Shown: positions 9,690 to 20,851 of the stretch, piece by piece | Numbering within the stretch: position 1 is the stretch's first letter | Layout: the number at the start of each line of letters is the position of its first letter | Source: Diploptera punctata | Lineage: Eukaryota > Arthropoda > Insecta > Blattodea > Blaberidae | NCBI GenBank assembly: GCA_030220185.1 | Contig: JASPKZ010007795.1 | Coordinates: 3,031,001 to 3,095,000 of the forward strand | Direction of reading: 5' to 3' | DNA: 64,000 nt | Notes under the pieces: generated by a model | What the model was told of the DNA's origin: nothing | Seen by the model: the letters and a program-made list of their open reading frames with translations, nothing else | Databases searched by the model: none | Position numbers and translations under genes: made by a program

Positions 9690-10399
9690 TTAACCCTCTG
9701 CATGCCACTGGTAAAATCTCTTGTGTCAGAGATTTAAATCGCACCCGCCAATGTGATCGACTTTGCAAGTAGTTTAAGGGTCGTATGCAAATACATTAGT
9801 CTCTACTCAAATTACTTCCAATCACTGGTGAGCTGAGATCGAATTAACGGCCGCCTTAACCGGTCATGCATGAATGTTGACGTTTTCGTAATATTGGCAA
9901 CGAATTACCCAGAATTCTCAGCGATAAAACCACTTCCGTTATTTTTGTCTGCTATAGAGGAATGCATTTATGCTTGCATCCCGCAAATAATACCGTATAC
10001 AAACACGTCTGCGACGCGCAATATTACGCCGATTCTCCTGTTCTTCCAGTTGAATTCTTTGGTAGACTCTATCAGATTCCTCTTCCGAAAACATGATCGA
10101 AGTCTTCAAGGTCCGACATCTTGGATAAGTTTCAAACTATATCGGTTCCCTTCGGGATTTTCACATAAGTTTATATCTTGAGCTATGATCTTAAGGTACC
10201 TTGTCAGGTAGCTTTACAATTATTACCGCGTGAATAGATTTCTGAGTAAGAAAAATGTGTTTGAATAAAACTTTATCAGCAGAGAACGCCTTTTACTGTC
10301 TAATGCGTTCAAACATTCGACCCTAAGTATATTGTCTGGCAGGTAATGGACAGGAGCACCAGAGCTGTTCTAATCGGCTCATGACACCTAAAGGGTTAA
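9690..10399. mobile_element. piggyBac-type MITE (TTAA), interrupted
   Basis: TTAACCCTCTGCATGCC at the left and CCTAAAGGGTTAA at the right, with an imperfect 13-bp terminal repeat. A shorter uninterrupted copy is at 39806-39969. The difference is a nested Harbinger-like MITE. Confidence 0.7.
9778..10323. mobile_element. Harbinger-like MITE nested in the piggyBac MITE
   Basis: Terminal repeats GGGTCGTATG and CATTCGACCC, with a 3-bp TAA duplication (9775-9777 and 10324-10326). The target is intact in the copy at 39806. A second copy is at 23931-25371. No transposase is encoded. Confidence 0.7.
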
Positions 10400-10717
10400 T
10401 GAATGTTAGTATTTCAAGTATAAGAGGTGAATTCAAAGCAGTGATAGATAAGGTTCAAAGAACATGTATGCAAATTTAATTTTTCTTTTCTATATTTATG
10501 AACGTTATTATGGAACATACAAATTTAACAGAAACATTTTTTTTTCATTCACTGTTTCTAATAGTTTTTTTTTATTTTGGTAATTTGCTATTTTTTTATT
10601 GCGACAGGCTTGGTCAGCCACCATCCTTCTATATCACAGAGCTTCTTATACCATCCTTTATACTGGCATTATGATGGACAACAATAGAAGGAATACTTTT
10701 CACTACTATTTTGTGAC
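10400..10717. other. No recognisable feature
   Basis: AT-rich intron sequence. I see no conserved open frame or repeat. Confidence 0.5.
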
Positions 10718-10835
10718 AGTTTTTTTCATTTATATATTAAATTTGGGAATTTTTAACATTATGAGGTTCAATTAATAATAATTAAATGAATCGTGATTTT
10801 TTCTTACCTCATACATCTATGTTTCTTTAAACACA

Positions 10836-10873
10836 GCACTGCAGTATCGGCGACACTTTGTCGTCATCGTCAG
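10836..10873 (-). ncRNA. Degenerate hammerhead (PLE family E)
   Basis: CTGACGA and stem II CGACA/TGTCG kept, but GAAAC is GATAC and the base after ACTGCAGT is G. Probably inactive. Confidence 0.5.
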
Positions 10874-11205
10874 CTGTTTTCACGACTGTCAATTTTTTCT
10901 CCTTTTTGCCGGTAATTATCTAGACTGCCATCTGGTGTTCTTTTGAAGGAATTCCTCTTCAAACTGCCATCTGGTGTTATTTTGAATGAATCATTTCCTA
11001 AACTGCTATCTGTTGCATTTTTGAAGAACTTTGTAATCAAGCTTAGTTCTTCCGGAATCTCAAAGTTCATAGTTCTAGTATGGTTTTTTTGAATATATAT
11101 TCAAGTTCATAATAAGTTTCAAAAAATTTTCAGAAATTTTAATATAACATTAGCTCCAATTAACAAATTCAGCCTGGGTAATCTGCTGTTAACTAATAAT
11201 AAATG

Positions 11206-11728
11206 TAATACCCCAGACAACAAAAAATCTGGGATTTACCAAATTGATTGCAAAGATTGCAACAAGATATATATAGGAAAAACAAAAAGGAACTTGGAAA
11301 CTCGTAAAAAAGAGCACTTCAGAAACATGAAGAATGGAGAAATTGAAAAATCAGCTATAGCAGCACATAGTTTATTAGAGCATCATAGGATTGAAAAAGA
11401 AGCAAAACTTTTAAAACATCTATCTAAACCTTTGGATTTAACAGTTTGGGAAAAAATTTATATTCAAAAAAACCATACTAGAACTATGAACTTTGAGATT
11501 CCGGAAGAACCAAGCTTGATTACAAAGTTCTTCAAAAATACAACAGATAGCAGTTTAGGAAATGATTCATTCAAAATAACACCAGATGGCAGTTTGAAGA
11601 GGAATTCCTTCAAAAGAACACCAGATGGCAGTCTAGATAATTACCGGCAAAAAGGAGAAAAATTGACAGTCGTGAAAACAGCTGACGATGACGACAAAGT
11701 GTCGCCGATACTGCAGTGCTGTGTTTAA
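11206..11728 (+). pseudogene. PLE family E GIY-YIG endonuclease
   Basis: Open frame KSGIYQIDCKDCNKIYIGKT then KEHFRNMKNGEIEKSAIAAH and HHRIEKEAKLLKHL, LTVWEKIYIQKN and MNFEIPEE. GIY, the Cys pair before YIG, YIG, the Arg of KTKRN, the EH and the A.H....H pair are all present, which is the zinc-finger-bearing GIY-YIG form of PLEs. Two short TPDG repeats follow. The reverse transcriptase is missing, so the copy is 5'-truncated. Confidence 0.75.
11682..11718 (+). ncRNA. Degenerate hammerhead (PLE family E)
   Basis: Same changes as the minus partner (GATAC, ACTGCAGT-G). Confidence 0.5.
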
Positions 11729-11841
11729 AGAAACATAGATGTATGAGGTAAGAAAAAATCACGATTCATTTAATTATTATTAGTTTTTTTCATGTTGTAG
11801 AGATTAGTCATTTTGAAATACTAGTTTATTTTTCTTTGCAG

Positions 11842-12066
11842 ATTCTTGAGCAGTGGATATGAAAAATTTTGTAATACCGATGTTCTTATCTTTCTATCGA
11901 AAGAATTAAATTGTGAAAAAAAGAAGCTAAAGAAATCGCTAAGTAAGAATCAATTTTGGTGTAATATTCCTCTAGTATCAGTGCATGAAACATTGAACTT
12001 ATTGCGGAGCAAAGGTTTCACTGAAGAGCAAATTTTATCAAATGTTCAAATACTTCTTTACTCCAG
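11842..12066 (+). CDS. mTERF-family protein, exon 2 of 3 seen
   Basis: The acceptor is preceded by the pyrimidine run tttctttgcag, and the donor is AG|GTATGT at 12067. The exon supplies one base to finish a Lys codon, then reads FLSSGYEKFCNTDVLIFL, followed by FWCNIPLVSVHETLNLLRSK and GFTEEQILSNVQILLYS. The last segment (LRSKGFTEEQIL.N..ILLY) is a very typical mTERF repeat signature. The reading frame is open for 74 codons and ends two bases into a codon, matching the phase of the exon at 29474. A complete PLE fold-back (10730-11781) ends only 60 bp upstream of this exon, so the splice acceptor region survived a close insertion. Confidence 0.75.
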
Positions 12067-12235
12067 GTATGTTTGTAATGAATTAAAATTAATTTTTAAG
12101 TGTGTAGATCATTGTAATATACTTTTATTGAGATTGCAGGTTCATATCCTACCTAGGTGGGTTCCTCAGAAGGGAACTAAACCCGGGGTCGTGTGTTATT
12201 TATAGCATATATAATAATCTCTAGCTGACCAGCCT

Positions 12236-12545
12236 CATGGGTTAGTGGTCAGAACTCCTGATTACAGTTCATGAGGTCCCGAGTTTGATTCTTGGTCACA
12301 CCACAGGAATTTTTTTTAAAAGAAATTATTCCTGTGGCCTCCGATGGTCTGCATTAAGTTAAGTGTAGATTTAAGGTCTCTCTTGGCACTGCATAATTAT
12401 TCATCATATAATTGGGGTAGTGTAACTCCGCCTTCCAGGCGCCCCAACTTAATAAGTGGGTTATAATTCCACCAGTGCCAGTAGAGGATACCTGAAATGT
12501 CATAAAGACAACCTGATGGCATTGGTAAAAAAATTAATAAATTAA
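12236..12545 (+). mobile_element. SINE-F, with TSD
   Basis: 310-bp tRNA-derived SINE with A-box-like GGGTTAGTGGTCAG and B-box-like GAGTTTGATTC. It ends in a TAAAAAAATTAATAAATTAA tail. TSD AATAATCTCTAGC at 12223-12235 and 12546-12558. Single copy here, in mTERF intron 2. Confidence 0.75.
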
Positions 12546-12659
12546 AATAATCTCTAGCCTGAATAAAGGGCCTTCTGGGCAAAATTTGTCAGCCATTTTA
12601 TGTCCATATTTGAAGTGCAATGCTAATGACGTTAGATACTAAAGGGCATTGTTAAAATA

Positions 12660-12666
<7 letters not shown>

Positions 12667-12701
<35 letters not shown>

Positions 12702-12702
12702 T
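12667..12702. repeat. (AAT)n microsatellite
   Basis: About eleven consecutive AAT units. Confidence 0.9.
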
Positions 12703-13051
12703 AAATTATAATTAGCTATATGACCATTAACAATTAAAGAAACTGTGAGTAGCTAGGGGGAAAAAATACAAATTTTTTTTAGCCATTTTATTATTAAATT
12801 TACTAATTATGTAAGGCAAAGATTTTTTTATAAATTATCTGTTCAAAAAATCTTAAATTTTCAGATTAAGGAATATAAAAATCCAGAAGAATAAAAATAT
12901 ATAATACTTTAGCATTACCCTCCCTTTTATACAGGAATTACATTTCTCAGAAGAAGAGCAGGATACACTCTTTTAGATTGAAAAAAGAATGAAATTTTAG
13001 AACAATTAGAAGTAGAATCAGTAAAAGAAAAACTCAACACACATAAATTAA

Positions 13052-13132
13052 TAAAATTTGAGTTGTATTTTGACTCACCTCATATTTCTTCAAATAAACC
13101 TCATAGTGTTATTTCCTACCTACATAATTTAA
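13052..13132 (-). mobile_element. PLE terminal hairpin fragment
   Basis: Minus-strand TATGAGGTGAG and tail ACCTCATAGTGTTATTTCC only. No hammerhead or coding remains. Confidence 0.6.
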
Positions 13133-13137
13133 CATAT

Positions 13138-13237
13138 AAATTAAACTGGCTAGACCGTATAAAAAGAATGGATAATTCAAGAATTCCAAAAGTGATGTAA
13201 TATAAACCCAAAGGACATCATCGACTAGGAAGACCTC
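13138..13237 (+). mobile_element. LINE ORF2 C-terminal fragment
   Basis: Reads KLNWLDRIKRMDNSRIPKVM, then KGHHRLGRPLK, the LINE tail pattern seen at 36010. Truncated by the piggyBac end. Confidence 0.55.
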
Positions 13238-13509
13238 TTAAACCATTGAGCCTGAATTTTTTTTTGCAATTTTATATCACTTAATACTGAGATTTTTTTT
13301 TAGGGAAAATGAACAGTAGGTGGGATTATATTTGAAGAGAAAAATTTATCCTTCAGTGAGTAGTGTTAAATTAATAATAAAAACATCAGTAGGTGGGATT
13401 TTAAATTTTTTTTATTTGTATCAAACTTTATCAATTATTTTCAACCTAACTGATTTAAAATCCTTTAACATAGTAGGTCATGAGACAAACCTAATATTAT
13501 TTCACTGTT

Positions 13510-16012
13510 TCAATAATTCAACTTGGTGTGATAGGCTTTGAAACAGTCCTCTAAATGTAGCGATACCTGACACTTCTTGCACAACCAATAGACTTCAGAT
13601 CTCTTTTTGTGCTTTGTGCACACTTTGCATGTACTGGAGGGAAACTTATTTGTTGCAGTGGGAGGAATCGGGGTAGGAAAATGTGCCCAACTCTTTCCTT
13701 GTAGTCTCATTGGATTTTCAGCCAGAGAAGGCCTATCCAGCCTTCTGTTTGCGAGAGTTGCTCGTTGAAGAATTCCCTTAGCAACATCCACCTTGAAGTC
13801 AGTGAAATGGCCCTTTTTTTGCCAATGATATGGTTATAGACTACAAAAGCATTGAATAGTGTCATATCTAACAAATAAAAGCTTAGAAAATTTATATGAG
13901 GAGAGGTAAGAAACATTTAATTTCACCATTAATAAAAGCATATCTTGCTATAGCCTTTCACGATTTTCCACATTATGGGAAAGCTGGCAAGGACTTGATC
14001 TTGGCGGTCAATTGCTAGCATTCCTTTGTAGTCAATAATCTATCGAGGTTTCCTGACTTCTTCTCTACCACCTTCAGTCTTCTTTTCTTCCCAGTTGTCT
14101 CCATATCAACATCAGACTGCAGAGTAGATAGGACACAGACATTCCTCCGTTTCACAGTCAAGATGTTGCTGCTTCTACCTCCTGCCTCTCTTTTCTCATG
14201 TTTCATAGTCTTGAATTCCCTTGGCATGTTCTTCTATACGTTTTATACAGTTGAGGCGAAGAATGCCAGTTATCCAAGAATAGGATATTCCCTTCATTTA
14301 GAACTGCCTCTGCTAGATCCAGAACTACAGACTCATTGACTGGCAGGTCAAGATTTTGTTAAATTAATATTGAGAAGCTAAAGCTATTACTATGATAGAA
14401 ATAAGTAAATTAATGAACACAATTAAATTATTGTAAATCAATGGTAAAGAGAAAATTTTTTGCCTGAACCAGGAATCGAACCCCGAACATTTAGCTTTCC
14501 ATGCTAATGCTCTGTCCACTGAGCTAATCCAGGCTTCATTCCCATCCAAGCAGAAATCCTTCCTTTACCTTACTCTACTGGTCCCACATTCAATTGCAAT
14601 GAATCATCATTCACAAATACACAAAAAAATTTTCTCTTTACCATTGATTTACAATAATTTAATTGTGTTCATTAATTTACTTATTTCTATCATAGTAATA
14701 GCTTTAGCTTCTCAATATTAATTTAATAAATAATGTTATATCTGTGTGGAGTCCCTTCATGTCTTCTTCAGGTAGAAGCCATTCATTGTGTATTTATGAA
14801 TGATGATTCATTGCAATTGAATGTGGGACCAGTAGAGTAAGGTAAAGAAAGGATTTCTGCTTGGATGGGAATGAAGCCTGGATTAGCTCAGTGGACAGAG
14901 CATTAGCACGGAAAGCTAAAGGTTCAGGGTTCGATTCCCGGTTCAGGCAAACATTTTTCTCTTTACCATTGATTTACAGTAATTTAATAGGATTTTGTTA
15001 CTTGTCTTTACCAGTGTAGGTTTGAAATGAATGACAGCAACCTGTAGAGCTTTCCCACAATTTGTATAATTTTATATCAATCTTGCCCTCTTTGAAGGGT
15101 TGAACGAGACATAGCTCAACCTTCCCCTAAAAAATAAGAAACAATGACCTTAACCTTTCATCATCGTAATTATATTCAAGTTACTTAAGTTGAACTCTAG
15201 CCACGAATAAAAAGAGAATAGATTCTATAATCATCATATGAAAGAAATTCAAAAAACTTTCGCATTCTAGATGTTGATAACCGTGCGGCCCTACCAATAA
15301 ATCATGATGAGGTTGTCACTCACAGCTATATCTCTCCTAACAGTGTAGGTTTTCAAGAATTTATTTTCGAGGTAATCTATTACTGGCATAATTTTTCTCA
15401 GTCTGTCGTTTTCATCTGTAAAGCTATCATCTGAGAAGTGAAGGAATCGACTGATGGACATGAACCTCTCACAACTCATTGCAGTCCCATATATAGGTGT
15501 GTCTATTACCTTTCTTGTAAATCAGTACAATTTCACTTTTGATTTCCTAACCTGCGCCACAAGTGTATATATAACACTACATATGCTTTTATTTCATCCA
15601 CGGTACAATCTTTCCAGTTCACTTCAGACTTCAACTTCCTCGTATGTGGATCATGTAGCTGCGTATTTGCATAGTCAATCATAATCATACGATAAAACTT
15701 GGGCCTAACAATTTATCCATAGCATCAAAAGGCATGGAATTGTTTCCAAATCTCCTTGCAGTATATGCATTTATTCCTGGGATTATGGAACAAGCAATAT
15801 TTCTCACCTCATTTGGCCTAGATTTCCAGACCCAGTCTGCTTCATTTCCGGCGTCAGCGCCATTCTCACTATTTTCTTCATCATCCCCTTCATTGTCTCC
15901 ATGTTTCAGAAACAGAATAACTCGAATCAAATTCATTTTCATCACTTTCAAGCTCACTTTGTAACTAAAGTTTCATAATTTCGTCTGCATTCAAGCTCCT
16001 AGCTGCAGTCAT
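13510..16012 (-). pseudogene. piggyBac transposase, inactivated
   Basis: N-terminal acidic region (15685-16012) with an early in-frame stop, then CERFMSISRFLHFSDDSFTD and KIMPVIDYLENKFLKTY at 15291-15479, the classic piggyBac motif before the first catalytic Asp. After a SINE insertion, the C-terminal cysteine-rich finger CKVCTKHKKRSEVYWLC..C is at 13520-13640. Stops, frameshifts and the insertion show it is dead. Confidence 0.8.
14362..14990. mobile_element. SINE-D fold-back, with TSD
   Basis: TSD GATTTTGTTA at 14352-14361 and 14991-15000 inside piggyBac. One minus and one plus tRNA-like unit face each other at about 14630. The left end is AATTAATATTGAGAAGC, again the tail sequence shared with PLE family A. 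Confidence 0.8.
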
Positions 16013-16573
16013 TTTTACTCACAAATGCAGTAGTCACACGAAGACGTGTTATGGTACGATATATATTTACGATTTTTCCCCATTTATCAATAGTTTTGAC
16101 TCCAATGCTGCCAAATGCATTAAGAGAAATGTACCCAACAGGAATATAAAAGTGAATGTTAGTGCCATCTCTAAATGAAAAGATGAACTACATTGTAAAT
16201 ACGACCACAGAACAGTTATGTGCTTCGGTCATCAGTCTGCTGGGCAAGTTCATGGAACCATTCTGTGCTTCGGAGCCAATGGGTTAAAAGACTGCTAGAT
16301 GGGGCCGAAATAGGTGTACCATAGACCTAAATTTGTGGTGGATGATGATGACGATGATTTTACATTTAACCAAAATCAATATTTTTAAATTTCTTTCCGA
16401 GAAAAGATAACTGAATTTACTATGGCTGCATATGCAGCTAAAATTAAAAACATTTATTTGCCAATAGGAATTTTTATAAATTCTCAATAATATTTTTAGT
16501 TCAAATATAATATCAAGTAAAATTCATCGGAGAACATATTGTTTAAACAACTCACCTCATAGGATTCATGCTT

Positions 16574-16619
16574 CCATGATATCGCGATTTCAAACATAGT
16601 CATGTTCATCGTCAGCCAT
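16574..16619 (-). ncRNA. Hammerhead ribozyme (PLE family B)
   Basis: CTGACGA, stem II AACAT/ATGTT, GAAA, palindromic ATCGCGAT then A. Stem I TTATGG/TCATGG with wobbles supports cleavage after GATA. Confidence 0.75.
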
Positions 16620-16995
16620 AACTCCGACTGACGAAATTCTTCGGCCGTCAACTATTCTATTGTCGCCATCTTCAGTGCTGCCATCTATGGTTGAATTTAT
16701 GAACTTCAAAATCAATGTAATTTCGTTAGGGATATCAAAATTCATTGATCTATTTTTGTTTTTCTGAATGTATATTTTTTCCCAAACTGTCAATTCCAAA
16801 GGTTTCTCTACTTGTTTTAAAAGTTTATCTTCTCTTCCAATTTTATGATGTTCTAATAAACTATGTGCAGCAATTGCAGATTTTTCAATTTCACAATTTT
16901 TAATATTTCTGAAATGTTCTTTTGTCCGAATTTCCAAATTCCTTTTTGTTTTTCCTATATAAACTTTATTGCAATCTTCACAATTTATTTGTTTG
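16590..16995 (-). pseudogene. PLE family B GIY-YIG endonuclease, minus arm
   Basis: CEDCNKVYIGKTKRNLEIRT, KEHFRNIKN and IEKSAIAAHSLLEHHKIG, WEKIYIQKNKNRSMNFDIP. GIY is lost at the junction. The two arms differ by very few residues, so the fold-back is young. Confidence 0.7.
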
Positions 16996-17011
16996 ATGAA
17001 TTCCAGTTTAT

Positions 17012-17380
17012 ATAGGAAAAACAAAAAGGAATTTGGAAATTCGGACAAAAGAACATTTCAGAAATATTAAAAATTGTGAAATTGAAAAATCTGCAATTGC
17101 TGCACATAGTTTATTAGAACATCATAAAATTGGAAGAGAAGCTAAACTTTTAAAACAAGTAGAGAAACCTTTGGAATTGACAGTTTGGGAAAAAATATAC
17201 ATTCAGAAAAACAAAAATAGATCAATGAATTTTGATATCCCTAACGAAATTACATTGATTTTGAAGTTCATAAATTCAACCATAGATGGCAGCACTGAAG
17301 ATGGCGACAATAGAATAGTTGACGGCCGAAGAATTTCGTCAGTCGGAGTTATGGCTGACGATGAACATGACTATGTTTGA
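17012..17380 (+). pseudogene. PLE family B GIY-YIG endonuclease, plus arm
   Basis: Starts at YIGKTKRN and matches the minus arm through to ISSVGVMADDEHDYV, stopping at the hammerhead. The coding frame therefore runs into the ribozyme (its last residues are encoded by stem II). Confidence 0.7.
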
Positions 17381-17396
17381 AATCGTGATATCATTG
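17350..17396 (+). ncRNA. Hammerhead ribozyme (PLE family B)
   Basis: As the minus partner, with stem III ATCGTGAT then A. Confidence 0.7.
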
Positions 17397-17839
17397 AAGC
17401 ATGAATCCTATGAGGTGAGTTGTTTAAACAATATGTTCTCCGATGAATTTTAATGATTATACCTCATAATGTTTACTTCCCAACATTAATTAAATATAAT
17501 ATCAAGTATTTACAAATTAATTATTAACAGATCATTAAAGTCATGAGGGTCACTAGATAAGTTTTGAGACATGACAGTTTGCCGACAAGAAGCCAATAAA
17601 CAATATTCCATTTGAAAGTCCAATTCTCGAACTTCAGAACCATAACAGATACAAAGGATTTCTTTCAGTTGTCACTAAGGTATAGTCTTGAGAAGTTGCA
17701 TAATAGCATAAGTGGTATGTGAAGCTTGAGAGGGAGCATTTTTATGCTTTGATTTTAAGTAAGGTTTAAATGAGGATCACAAAAACTTGAGCTACTCACA
17801 CAAGCATTTGGGAATTTTTTTCCTTCGCGATTAGGTTGT

Positions 17840-18300
17840 CTCATAAGTAATGTTGGTTTTAATGTAATGTTGTGTGTCTGGTGGAATTTTGAAGGTGTGA
17901 TTCGCTGGGAGTTTGTTCCAAATGGGCATGCAGTCAATGGGATCTTCATTCTCAACAACTGGAATGAGTTCATGAAATTTCGAGGGTTGTGAGACTGGAC
18001 CCCATATTCAACAAACAACCATGTAAAAAATTCAGGAATTGGGAGGAATCAAACTGCTTTCATATCCAGCATATAGCCCTGAACTTGCGCCTTCAGATTA
18101 CTATCTATTTTGGTCCGTGGCTTATTTCTTGCATGAAATTTTAAAAACATTGAAGCTGTGGAAGTGGCTCTCAGGGAATTCTTTGCATCAGAAACCAGAG
18201 ACTGGTACAATCGCGGGATAATAAACCTTGCTGAAAAATGGCTTAAGACAATAGAATTGGATGGTCTCTACTTTGAAGAGTAGTTTAATTTCTTGTCAGA
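17840..18300 (+). pseudogene. mariner transposase relic
   Basis: Decayed reading: WWNFEGVIRWEFVPNG-like block near 17880, YSPELAPSDYYLFWSVAYFL at 18070-18140 (mariner YSPDLAPSDYHLF motif) and WLKTIELDGLYFEE near 18240. Stops in between. Confidence 0.7.
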
Positions 18301-18499
18301 AAACATTCCAAATAAAATTTTGTTTAAAAAAAGACATTACTTAGTTCTCCAAGTGTTTGCACTGTCCTGCACCAACATTTAAGAGTGAATGAAATTTCTT
18401 CTCAAAGGGTACCCCACCACTTGTCAGAAGTCAGAAATACACTACAGTGAAATGATTAACAATGAGACTCCTATCAGATGTCAGACATAAAAAGGGATC

Positions 18500-19060
18500 T
18501 AAACTTGTTTCTACCAGTACAACCCTGAAACAAAGCATCTATCATCAGTCTGTCTTTCCAGATGAGCAGCCTCCAACTAAGATCAAGAGATCAGAAGTGT
18601 GGAGAAGAAAATGATTGTCACTTTCTTCTCAACAAGTGGTCATCTGGCAACTGTTATGCTAGAGGATCAGGAGACAGTTACTGCTAAATGATATACAGAA
18701 GTATTTTTCACAAAGTCTTATGAACAAATCCAGAAGAAATAGCCAAGGCATTGGACTGCTGAGAATTCTGCTTTACCACAATAATGCCTCTCCCACACAG
18801 CCAGTGCAACAATTCAGTTTCTGGAAAAGACTGGTGAAATTAATGACTCATCCTGCCTACAGACCTGACCTAGTCGCATGCAACATTTTCCTTTTCCTGA
18901 ACTTGAAGAAACACATGCACAAACTTCAATTTCTCATTTATTTAATATAAAAACCAACTCATTAAAAATTTAAAAAAATCAATTTCTCAGCCCAGAAAAT
19001 GCTGTTGTTGCCTATGTGGAGAAGGTGGGTGGAATATTTGAGAATAGGTTTTAGGCAGTG
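18500..19060 (+). pseudogene. Second mariner transposase relic
   Basis: KKMIVTFFSTSGHLATVMLE at about 18610, LLYHNNASPTQP at 18765 (H.DNA.AH-like) and THPAYRPDLVACNIFLFLNL at 18847. A different, more decayed mariner subfamily than 17840. Confidence 0.65.
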
Positions 19061-19427
19061 GAAAGTAATTAATAATTAAAGCAATGTAGAGTTAGTTATT
19101 TTCTTGAATATTGATTAACTATATGCCAGCAGTTACGGTTATTCATAGAATGTAGTGGCTGCTTCGAGACATGGTTCCATAGGATGCAAACAGTGTATAG
19201 AATGTGCTGGAGAGTATTTTGAAAACATGTAATAGGTATAGAAACACTATCATGATCCATCGTTGCAGTCTCAAAACTTATTTAATGACTCTTGATAACA
19301 GAGAAAGAAATTTTATGAGGTTTTCAAGTTAATATTTAATTTTAGGAAGTTATATTTTGAGGTTATTTTAATTATATTATTTTTAGTCTGGACATCTTAC
19401 CTCAATACTAATGTTGATTTGTTCTTG

Positions 19428-19461
19428 AACATGTTTCAAAACAATTCTGTTTTATCGTCAG
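19428..19461 (-). ncRNA. Hammerhead ribozyme (PLE family F)
   Basis: CTGACGA, stem II AAAAC/GTTTT, GAAAC, ACATGT-T. A second, damaged copy (CTGATGA, CAAAC) lies at 19593-19626. Confidence 0.6.
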
Positions 19462-19642
19462 CTTTCCCAGACTGGTTTTATTTATGTTGCATTATTAATA
19501 TTTAATTTTAGGAAGTTATATTTTGAGGTTATTTTAATTATATTATTTCAGTCTGGACATCTTACCTCAATATTAATGTTGATTTGTTCTTGAACATGTT
19601 TGAAAACATTTCTGTTTTATCATCAGCTTTCCCAGACTGGTT

Positions 19643-20519
19643 TTATTTATGTTGCACAACCTGGATGTCGATGTCAGCTCCATCCTGTGGTTGGCCAAAA
19701 AACCTCCAAACAAGGTCACGCTCCATCGGTATATCAAAATTCATAACTCTGTTTCTGTTCTTCTGAATATAAATTTTTTCCCAAATAGTCAGCTCTTTTG
19801 TATTTTCTAACTGTTTTAATAATTTAGGGTTTGAATTTATATTATGTTTTTCAGACCAAACATGAGCAGCAACTGCAGATTTTTCAATTTCCCCATTTTT
19901 AATATTTCTTATGTGTTCTTTGGTTCTGATTTTTAGGTTTCTTTTTGTTTTTCCTATATATATCTTTTCACAACCCATGCATTCAATTTGGTATATTCCT
20001 GACTTTTTATTTTTATCAGTTTTTTTCATTTTTGTTTGTTTTTATTAGTTTATTTAAATTGTAGTTATTTTTTGGTGCTAATTTAATATTAAACTTCTCA
20101 AATATCTTTTGAAATTTATTATGTACCCAAGGGTGATATGTGAATTTCCTATATTTTTTCATAGGTGGTTCTTCTTTTTCAAGAGTACTTCTGTTTATCG
20201 TTTTTTGTTCTTTATACTTTTCAATCCTTTTATGTACCATTTTTTCATCAAACCTGTTTTCTCTTGCTACTTTGATTATGTGTTTTTTCTCATGTTTGAA
20301 ATCTTCTTCGTTTAAAGGTAAGTTTACCAATCTATGAGTTAAACTATTAAAGGCTGCTAATTTATGTCCAATTGGATTGAACCCTGTTGATTTTATAACA
20401 TTTTCCATATAAGTTTCTTTCCTATGAATCCTGAATTCAATTTTTCTTTTTTCTTCGTTTCTGACCAATTTAAGATCCAAAAAAGGTATTTGTTTATTTT
20501 TGATGAACAACATAGACAA
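19643..20519 (-). pseudogene. PLE linker plus GIY-YIG endonuclease, minus arm
   Basis: 20016-20519 reads IPFLDLKLVRNEEKRKIEF, HRKETYMENVIKSTGFNPIG, HKLAAFNSLTHRLVNLPL and NKFQKIFEKFNIKLAP, the region that follows the RT palm in PLEs. 19643-20029 reads KSGIYQIECMGCEKIYIGKT, KEHIRNIKNGEIEKSAVAAH and WEKIYIQKN. The two frames overlap with a -1 shift near 20020. All GIY-YIG landmarks and the Cys pair are present. Confidence 0.8.
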
Positions 20520-20523
20520 AAAT

Positions 20524-20850
20524 CAGGGCTCTGAATGGGAAACCCATTATCACCTTTCCTGACAAATTTATTTATGAGCGATTTTGAATGTAAAATCACT
20601 AAAGCACATTCCACAATGTTTAAATTTCGGAGCAGATATGTAGATGATATAATTTGTATTGTTAAAGAAAAACATGTAAAAGATTATAATTATATAATTA
20701 AAATAACCTCAAAATATAACTTCCTAAAATTAAATATTATGTAAAAGATTCCCTAAAACTGTTAAATTAACAGAGTACAAACATCAAATTCACCAAAGAA
20801 ATAGAAGAAAAAAGAAAAATTGAATTCGGGATTCATAGGAAAGAAACTCA
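20524..20850 (+). pseudogene. PLE reverse transcriptase core fragment
   Basis: GNPLSPFLTNLFMSDFE (RT motif B, (Q)G.PLSP) and SRYVDDIICIVK (motif C with the catalytic YVDD) are clear. After HVKD the frame is broken by a 53-bp inserted tail between ATGTAAAAGATT repeats. It resumes as SLKLLN..STNIKFTKEIEE at 20750. A stretch equivalent to IPFLDLKL is deleted. Confidence 0.8.
20686..20738 (+). mobile_element. Solo PLE tail insertion (53 bp)
   Basis: The family F terminal sequence (AAAATAACCTCAAAATATAA and CTTCCTAAAATTAAATATT) sits between perfect 12-bp repeats ATGTAAAAGATT (20674-20685 and 20739-20750) inside the RT. Confidence 0.8.
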
Positions 20851-20851
20851 T

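Larger units (their letters stand above)
10730..11781. mobile_element. PLE fold-back, family E, with TSD
   Basis: TSD AGTTTTTTTCAT at 10718-10729 and 11782-11793 in mTERF intron 1. The minus arm (10730 to about 11095) holds only the 3' end. The plus arm starts in the linker before GIY-YIG and runs to the end. Tail complement AAATTTGGGAATTTTTAAC is followed by ATTATGAGG. The hammerheads are degenerate. The same family is at 61534-62162. Confidence 0.85.
13238..16287 (-). mobile_element. piggyBac element, 3.05 kb, TTAA-bounded, interrupted by SINE-D
   Basis: Ends TTAAACCATTGAGCC at 13238 and GGAGCCAATGGGTTAA at 16272-16287. The transposase lies on the minus strand from ATG at 16012 to a stop at 13510. 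Subtracting the 629-bp SINE-D insertion leaves about 2.4 kb, the usual piggyBac size. Confidence 0.8.
16520..17491. mobile_element. PLE fold-back, family B, with TSD
   Basis: TSD AAATATAATATCAAGTA at 16503-16519 and 17492-17508. Near-perfect inverted arms (16520 to about 17000 and about 17006-17491), each with endonuclease, hammerhead and TATGAGGTGAG. Right tail CTTCCCAACATTAATT. Confidence 0.85.

Noticed and set aside
15734..15964. Plus-strand 76-residue frame
   Set aside because: Antisense to the acidic N-terminus of the piggyBac transposase.
20109..20337. Plus-strand hydrophobic frames (possible membrane protein)
   Set aside because: They are antisense of the PLE linker; AT-rich Lys/Glu codons read backwards give Phe/Leu-rich peptides.
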